NCBI GenBank assembly: GCA_946614405.1
Contig: CAMOGZ010000016.1
Coordinates: 1-13,457 of the forward strand
Length of the DNA: 13,457 nucleotides
From: an uncultured Eubacterium sp.
GTDB taxonomy: Bacteria > Bacillota > Clostridia > Peptostreptococcales > Anaerovoracaceae
Direction: 5' to 3'
In this document: positions 9,201-13,457 of the stretch, piece after piece
How the letters are laid out: the number at the start of each line of letters is the position of its first letter
Numbering within the stretch: position 1 is the first letter of the stretch
Program-made: the position numbers and the translations under genes
The notes under the pieces: generated by a model
What the model was told of the DNA's origin: nothing
What the model saw: the letters and a program-made list of their open reading frames with translations, nothing else
Databases searched by the model: none

Positions 9201-9839
9201 ATTCAGTGCTTTCCGTTTGAACTCCGCCAGAGCGTCCTGATCCAGCATGGCCACCAGGGCGTCCTCATCGATGGGCTCGATGGTTGCCAGTTCGTGACTG
9301 GTACGGAATCCGTCGAAGAAGTGCATGAATGGAATGTGACATTCCAGCGCCGCAAGATGGGCCACCGCAGCAAGGTCCATGACCTCCTGGACGTCTCCTG
9401 TGGAGAACATGGCAAAACCGCAGGCTCTGCAGTCCATCACGTCACTGTGATCGCCAAAAATACTCATGGCATGAGTTCCTACCGTACGGGCCGCAACATG
9501 CATGACCGCAGGGAGTCTCTCGCCGGCGATCCGGTGAAGCACCGGGATCATCAGCATCAGTCCCTGGCTGGAGGTGAAGGTGGTGGCAAGGGCACCGGTC
9601 TGCAGTGCGCCGTGCACTGCGCCGATGGCTCCCGCCTCACTCTGCATCTCCTGCAGGGTCACTGGCTGACCGAACATATTCTTCCTTCCCAGAGCGGACC
9701 ACACGTCGGTGTGCTCTGCCATGGGGGAAGACGGCGTGATCGGATAGATGGCGGCGATCTCCGTAAAGTTATAGGCTACGTGGGCCGCCGCCTCGTTTCC
9801 ATCCATGGTCACGAGTTTTTTCTCTTTCTTATCGGGCAT
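6285..9839 (-). CDS. nifJ: pyruvate:ferredoxin (flavodoxin) oxidoreductase, single-chain
   Basis: This 1184-residue ThDP and Fe-S enzyme oxidatively decarboxylates pyruvate with CoA to acetyl-CoA, CO2 and reduced ferredoxin, or runs in reverse. Domain I has IYPITPSSPM (31-40) and the carboxylate-binding Thr35 and Arg118 counterparts. Domain III has FWGLGGDGTVGANK (425-438). The ferredoxin-like domain binds two [4Fe-4S] clusters: Cys712, 715, 718, 722 and Cys767, 770, 773, 777. Domain VI has the proximal cluster Cys831, 834, 859, 1089 and the ThDP motif GDGWAYD (980-986). It lacks the C-terminal extension of the Desulfovibrio enzyme. An insertion before the ferredoxin domain carries three extra cysteines (645, 651, 654). 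GGAGGA precedes the ATG, 15 bp after the fusion gene. Pyruvate is the likely substrate; use of other 2-oxoacids cannot be excluded. Confidence 0.95.
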   Translation of the reverse strand: MPDKKEKKLVTMDGNEAAAHVAYNFTEIAAIYPITPSSPMAEHTDVWSALGRKNMFGQPVTLQEMQSEAGAIGAVHGALQTGALATTFTSSQGLMLMIPVLHRIAGERLPAVMHVAARTVGTHAMSIFGDHSDVMDCRACGFAMFSTGDVQEVMDLAAVAHLAALECHIPFMHFFDGFRTSHELATIEPIDEDALVAMLDQDALAEFKRKALNPEHPVLRNTVQNPDVYFQIREASNRSYDAVPGVVEKYLKKISDLTGRDYKLFNYYGDPEATDIIVAMGSVSGVAKLAVDYLNEHGRKVGYVQVHLYRPFSAEKLMEVIPETVKRVAVLDRCKEMGSAGEPLYEDFCTAMVKTGRFFKVIGGRYGLSSKDTDPDQILAVFDNLSKDQPKDGFTIGINDDVTHLSLDAPHVSGVSGGKAYRCKFWGLGGDGTVGANKNTVHILSEAAGMHAQAYFEYDAKKSFGVTKSHLRFSREPVRGSYYVKRAEFVACHNQSFLRLYDMVSELKPGGTFLLNCEWKPYELDEHLPNDVKRYLAVNDIKFYVIDATEIAMRLGLGSHTNTVLQAAFFSIAGLIPKEEALERMKEAARSTYYTKGDDVVARNIAAIDAGDQELIEVKVPAEWANLPDTPNVAVKILNDAVEDCGSGEYCGNCDIKDVVKRILHPINAQKGDDLPVSSFIGYETGNTPMGLTAHEKRGYAITVPKWDATKCVQCNRCAIVCPHACLRPYLLNDEEKANSPEGFDTIPATGSAKGYHFSIAVSHYDCTSCGSCAECCPTGVLEMVPVELTQQSKDCWDYGLSLSDKGDIFNRWTVKGSQFRQPLVEFSGACAGCGETPYAKLMTQLFGERVYWANGTGCSQAWGASMPGIPYTTNHRGFGPAWTNSLFENNAELCLGMYLSVKAQRESVKAKVEDLANTAEGKLRTACIRYLDNFDDFDGSRRTADKLCALLEEEDTPEAKAILLQKDQLAKKTFWMYGGDGWAYDIGFGGLAHVIASGENVNVFVIDTEVYSNTGGQSSKATPIGAVAQFASSGKRSKKMDLGGIMMSYGNVYVAQVAMGADPNQLIKALKEAEEYDGPSVIVAYTPCTSHGIRSGMNKVQEEMKRAVDSGYWLLYRYDPRKEQPLHLDSKEPKMKYEDFLDGETRYSALKRTFPENAKELFSVGSKDAENRYAHYKHMEETS

Positions 9840-9854
9840 AATATCCTCCGTTTA

Positions 9855-12335
9855 TTATAATTTCAGTCCCAATTCTTCTGCTGCTTCTTCCCTCATCTTA
9901 TACTTCAGGATCTTACCAGCTGCATTCATGGGGAAGGAGTCGACAAATCTAATATACTTCGGAACCTTATGACGCGCAAGACGTCCCACGATAAAATCTC
10001 TCATTTCCGGCTCCGTAATGGATCCTTTTTCTTTCAGAATGATGCAGGCCATGGCCTCTTCACCATATTTCTCATCGGGAACGCCGATGACCTGAACGTC
10101 GCTGACACCCGGATGGGTATAGATGAATTCCTCGATTTCCTTCGGATAGAGGTTCTCGCCGCCGCGGATGATCATATCCTTCAGACGTCCGGTGATGCGG
10201 TAGTTGCCGTTCTCATCCTTGCAGGCCAGGTCTCCGGAATGGAGCCATCCGTCCTCGTCGATGGTCTCTTTGGTGGCCTCCGGCATCTTGTAGTAGCCCT
10301 TCATCTGGTTGTAGCCCTTGGCGCAGAATTCACCATTGACTCCCGGGGGTACTTCCTCTCCGGTCTCCGGGTCGATGATCTTGCAGAGAACATGGGGGAA
10401 GTCGTATCCCACTGTCTCCGTGCGGACATCCAGCGGGTCCGTCCAGGCTGACATGGTGTTGCCCGGGGCGGTCTCCGTCTGTCCGTAGACGCTGACGATG
10501 CCTCTCATATTCATCTCGTCCGGCTGGGCTGCCTTCTTCATCAGTTCCGGCGGGCATCCGGATCCTGCCATGATACCGGTACGCATGTAGGAGAAATCCG
10601 TCTTGCGGTAATCCGGATGATTGAACATGGCGATGAACATGGTTGGCACGCCGTTGAAGCAGGTGATCTTCTCCTGATTGATGCAGGCCAGAGATGACTT
10701 GGCCGAGAAGTAAGGCATGGGACACATGGTGGCTCCGTGGGTCATGGAACTGGTCATACTCAGTACCATGCCGAAGCAGTGGAACATGGGCACCTGGATC
10801 ATCATCCGGTCTGCCGTGGAAAGTCCCATCCGGTCTCCGATGCACTTACCGTTATTTACTACGTTATAATGGGTCAGCATGACTCCCTTGGGGAAGCCCG
10901 TGGTCCCGGAAGTGTACTGCATGTTGCAGACATCGTCCGGCTGGACCTGTGCGGCCAGGCGGGCCGTCTCCTCTGCCGGAACCATCTCTGATCTTGCCAT
11001 GGCCTCTTCAAAGGTCAGGCACCCCTTCTGCCGGAATCCGCAGGTAATGACATTACGCAGGAACGGCAGTCTCTTGCAGTGCAGAGGCTCTCCTGCCTTG
11101 CTTCCGGCGATTTCCGGGCAGAGCTCATTGATGATGGCGGAGTAGTCACTGTCCAGCGCTCCGTCGATCATCACCAGCGTATGGGTATCCGACTGGCGCA
11201 GAAGATATTCTGCCTCGTGGATCTTATATGCCGTATTCATGGTCACAAGCACGGCGCCGATGCGGCAGCATGCCCAGAATGTGATGTACCATGCCGGTAC
11301 ATTGGTGCACCATACCGTTACCTTGTATCCGGGTTTTACTCCCATGGAAACCAGGGCTCTTGCAAACCGGTCCACATCCTCCCGGAACTGCTCATAGGTT
11401 CTGGTATAGTTCAGTGTCGTATATTTGAAACAGTACTGATCCGGGAACTCTTCCGCCATGCGGTCCAGGACCTGGGGGAAGGTCAGGTTGATCAGTTCGT
11501 CTTTCTTCCATACATAACGGCCGGTGCGGTCGTGGTTGTAGAACAGGCTGTTCTGTCTCGCACGGGAACGCTTGAACCGGTTCATGTAGTTCACAAAGTG
11601 CGGCAGGATGACCTCTCTGTCCGTAAGCTCAGGCAGCCACTGGGGCTTCCATTCCAGTGAAACAAAGCCGGAATAGTCCACGCTCTCCAGTGCTCTCATC
11701 ACCTCATCCACCGGGAAGTTTCCTTCACCGATCAGTTCGAACTCTTCTGCACTGAAGCTGTCACGTATGTGAACGTGCTTCACATAAGCGCCCAGGTTGG
11801 TGATGGTCTCAGCAGGCGTCTCATCGCAGTCGCGGTAAGGATGATGGACATCCCAGAGGACTGCGATCTGGTCGCAGGCAAAACGGTCCAGCAGCGCACG
11901 GAGCTGCTCCGTGGAGGAATACACTCCGCAGGTCTTGATGAGGATCGTCACCCCCAGCTCATCAGCAAGTGGGATCAGCTGCTTCAGGTTCTCTTCTGCA
12001 GTCTCTTCATCTTCTGAAGCCCATACGGCTACATAGGGAGAACGGAGATCCGCAGCCAGATTCATCTCGGTGCGGAGAAGATCCATAGTATCCTCCCCTG
12101 CTGTTCCGATATCCAGCGCACTGTCAAAGCAGGCGATGGTCAGATGCTTCTCCCGCAGGGTGCGGTATGTGGATGCCACCGCATAGGTATGGAACGGGCC
12201 GCCACGGTCCGTCAGAGCCGGTGCCGCCGACACGTGGTACATCTCCACGCCATCGAATCCCATTATTTCCGCATCCTCCAGGATCTCCTGCCAGGTCAGT
12301 TCCGGCCAGCCCCGGGTGGAAAATGATAATCTCAT
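9855..12335 (-). CDS. fusion: sugar-phosphate-isomerase-type TIM barrel + AMP-forming acyl-CoA synthetase
   Basis: This is one 826-residue frame with two domains. Residues about 1-255 are a xylose-isomerase-like TIM barrel (sugar phosphate isomerase/epimerase family) retaining VLWDVHHPY (159-167, Asp162), HVHIRD (187-192) and LEWK (Glu228). The strand that usually ends in a Glu ligand reads ILIKTCG (Lys134). Residues about 270-826 are an adenylate-forming acyl-CoA synthetase resembling the ACSF2/YngI group: P-loop [12 protein letters not shown] (474-485), YGQTE (617-621), [20 protein letters not shown] (716-735), and catalytic Lys808 in NAAGKILK. The ligase should convert a fatty or organic acid, ATP and CoA to acyl-CoA, AMP and PPi; short-to-medium chain is a guess. 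No frameshift is seen at the junction. The start is fixed by the ATGA overlap with the upstream gene and GAGGAGGG upstream. The barrel's reaction is unknown. Confidence 0.9.
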   Translation of the reverse strand: MRLSFSTRGWPELTWQEILEDAEIMGFDGVEMYHVSAAPALTDRGGPFHTYAVASTYRTLREKHLTIACFDSALDIGTAGEDTMDLLRTEMNLAADLRSPYVAVWASEDEETAEENLKQLIPLADELGVTILIKTCGVYSSTEQLRALLDRFACDQIAVLWDVHHPYRDCDETPAETITNLGAYVKHVHIRDSFSAEEFELIGEGNFPVDEVMRALESVDYSGFVSLEWKPQWLPELTDREVILPHFVNYMNRFKRSRARQNSLFYNHDRTGRYVWKKDELINLTFPQVLDRMAEEFPDQYCFKYTTLNYTRTYEQFREDVDRFARALVSMGVKPGYKVTVWCTNVPAWYITFWACCRIGAVLVTMNTAYKIHEAEYLLRQSDTHTLVMIDGALDSDYSAIINELCPEIAGSKAGEPLHCKRLPFLRNVITCGFRQKGCLTFEEAMARSEMVPAEETARLAAQVQPDDVCNMQYTSGTTGFPKGVMLTHYNVVNNGKCIGDRMGLSTADRMMIQVPMFHCFGMVLSMTSSMTHGATMCPMPYFSAKSSLACINQEKITCFNGVPTMFIAMFNHPDYRKTDFSYMRTGIMAGSGCPPELMKKAAQPDEMNMRGIVSVYGQTETAPGNTMSAWTDPLDVRTETVGYDFPHVLCKIIDPETGEEVPPGVNGEFCAKGYNQMKGYYKMPEATKETIDEDGWLHSGDLACKDENGNYRITGRLKDMIIRGGENLYPKEIEEFIYTHPGVSDVQVIGVPDEKYGEEAMACIILKEKGSITEPEMRDFIVGRLARHKVPKYIRFVDSFPMNAAGKILKYKMREEAAEELGLKL

Positions 12336-13457
12336 ATGTCTCCCTCCTCATATACGATCTTATTCACGGCGCTGACATAAGCGTCGATGGAAGAACCGAT
12401 GATATCGGTAGAAATACCCCGTCCGGAATAGACCTTTCCGGTATTGCTTCTCAGTCTTACGACGGTCTCACCCATGGCTTCTCTTCCTTCGGTGACCGCC
12501 TGGATCTGGAAATCGTCCAGTTCATAGTGGCTTCCCACGATCTGCTCGATGGCCAGGAAGGACGCATCGATAGGTCCGTCTCCCACAGCCAGACCGTCCA
12601 GGGTCTGTCCCTCTTTCTCAAGGCGGATATGGCTGGTGGCCATGATGATATTGCCGGAGTTGATCACGTAGCTTGCTACCTTATATGTAGGCGGTACCTG
12701 CAGAGCCGTGGATGCGATGATGGCATCCAGTTCCTTGGACCCTACGGATTCCTTCTTGGATGCGATGCGGGTGAAAGCCTCGAATACCTTCACGGAATCC
12801 TCTTCACTGAGATCGTATCCGATCTCGGCAGCCACCTTCATCACGGCAGTCATGTCATCATGAATGGTAAGAACGGCGCCGGAATTATCGTGGATCTCGG
12901 AATCATAAGTGGATCCCTTACCTCTTTCGGTCTCGCAGATCCGGCGGATCTGTGCCGTGGTTCTGCGAAGCTCTGTATCACGAACGCTGCAGGAGACATC
13001 GTATTCGCTTCCGCGCACCTTCAGGATGTTCACCAGATCCTCCAAAGATGTGGTGAAACCTCCGCATGCGGTGACCTTTACTTCATCTGCGCCCGCAAAT
13101 ACGGCGGAGACCGCACATGCCTCAGCAAGGGAGATCTCATTGGAAACCAGGACGCCCAGGCGTACGTGCTCCGGCAGATCTTCTCTGGCTGCCTTCACGG
13201 AGTCGTAGAACTCTCCGGGCAGGAGGTTCCCTGCGGTGTCACAGATCGTAACGATGTCGGCGCCTGCCTTAACGGCGGCGTGGATGATCTGATTCAGGAA
13301 ATCCTTATCACTTCTTCCGGCATCCTCAGCTACGAACTCTACTTCACTGCAGACAGCCTTGGCCTCAGCCACCAGCTTCTTCACCTTCTCCATGACCGCA
13401 TTGGGCTTAAGACGGGAGATGTATTCCATCTGAACGGAGCTCACGGGAGCCACCACC
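12332..13457 (-). CDS. LeuA-like protein with altered metal site and intact regulatory domain, N-terminus cut
   Basis: The frame is open at the window edge and the visible 374 codons start inside the barrel, so the first part (roughly 80-100 residues, including the DxTLRDG motif) is missing. Residues 1-145 (counted from the edge) follow the 2-isopropylmalate synthase TIM barrel: EVEFVAEDAGRSD (38-50) and ICDTAGN (71-77). Residues about 250-370 are a good LeuA regulatory (dimer) domain with AVGDGPIDASF and GRGISTDIIGSSIDAYVSAVN, the fold that binds leucine in LeuA. The HCHND metal motif is replaced by LVSNE (103-107) and the TINGIG block by TACGGF, so two His and one Asn ligand are lost. The LeuA linker with GIHQDG and GKHSGRHAL is also not recognisable. 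A standard 2-isopropylmalate or citramalate synthase activity is therefore doubtful. It ends in an ATGA overlap with the fusion gene. Confidence 0.85.
   Translation of the reverse strand, partial: VVAPVSSVQMEYISRLKPNAVMEKVKKLVAEAKAVCSEVEFVAEDAGRSDKDFLNQIIHAAVKAGADIVTICDTAGNLLPGEFYDSVKAAREDLPEHVRLGVLVSNEISLAEACAVSAVFAGADEVKVTACGGFTTSLEDLVNILKVRGSEYDVSCSVRDTELRRTTAQIRRICETERGKGSTYDSEIHDNSGAVLTIHDDMTAVMKVAAEIGYDLSEEDSVKVFEAFTRIASKKESVGSKELDAIIASTALQVPPTYKVASYVINSGNIIMATSHIRLEKEGQTLDGLAVGDGPIDASFLAIEQIVGSHYELDDFQIQAVTEGREAMGETVVRLRSNTGKVYSGRGISTDIIGSSIDAYVSAVNKIVYEEGDI
12342..12349 (-). promoter_or_regulatory. ribosome site and ATGA overlap coupling the LeuA-like and fusion genes
   Basis: GAGGAGGG lies inside the last codons of the LeuA-like gene, 6 nt before the fusion-gene ATG at 12335. 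The stop TGA of the upstream gene (12334-12332) overlaps that ATG as ATGA. This arrangement fixes the start of the fusion protein and indicates translational coupling, suggesting that the two products are needed together. Confidence 0.8.

Noticed and set aside
4349..9860. Several plus-strand open frames of 448-647 codons opposite ilvB and the oxidoreductase
   Set aside because: They are shadows of conserved minus-strand genes, with low-complexity His/Gln/Val-rich translations, no recognisable domains and no ribosome-site pattern.
13440..13457. GTG at 13456 as the real start of the LeuA-like gene
   Set aside because: The sequence begins inside the barrel fold of the family and upstream motifs would be missing. 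The frame is simply cut by the window edge and no ribosome site can be assessed.

Overview
The window looks like chromosomal DNA from an anaerobic bacterium of the Clostridia, most likely a Lachnospiraceae-type gut organism. The clues are a moderately GC-rich sequence with strong AGGAGG-type ribosome sites, a single-chain pyruvate:ferredoxin oxidoreductase, the IlvB/IlvN/IlvC/IlvD types present, and a small helical protein of a kind I associate with that group. This placement is inference. All nine recognisable genes lie on the minus strand, so transcription runs from position 13457 towards 1. Coding density is very high and no gap exceeds 75 bp.

Upstream block (13457 to 6285): a LeuA-like protein, cut by the window edge, overlaps by ATGA with a two-domain fusion (sugar-phosphate-isomerase-type TIM barrel plus AMP-forming acyl-CoA synthetase). 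A 15-bp gap then leads to a full-length pyruvate:ferredoxin oxidoreductase. The LeuA-like protein keeps the C-terminal regulatory domain of 2-isopropylmalate synthase. It has lost the His-x-His and Asn positions that bind the catalytic metal, so it is probably not an ordinary 2-isopropylmalate synthase. The TIM barrel of the fusion also departs from the usual metal site. This three-gene module is the least conventional part of the window.

Middle block (6281 to 1224): a well-formed promoter with a 16-bp dyad over its -35 box precedes ilvB, ilvN, ilvC and ilvD, the shared valine/isoleucine pathway. A second candidate promoter with tandem TTGWTACAA palindromes lies between ilvN and ilvC. A terminator-like hairpin separates ilvC from ilvD.

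Downstream block (1194 to 1): a nitrilase-branch enzyme follows ilvD by 29 bp and is closed by a clear intrinsic terminator. The 5' part of a small protein of unknown function follows and runs off the window.

Working idea (inference): the acyl-CoA synthetase could activate a short or branched acid, and the oxidoreductase could interconvert acyl-CoA and 2-oxoacid (reductive carboxylation). IlvBNCD could then build isoleucine or valine from the 2-oxoacid, with the LeuA-type domain sensing a branched-chain product. The ilv assignments are solid. The function of the upstream module and the nitrilase substrate are not known from the sequence.
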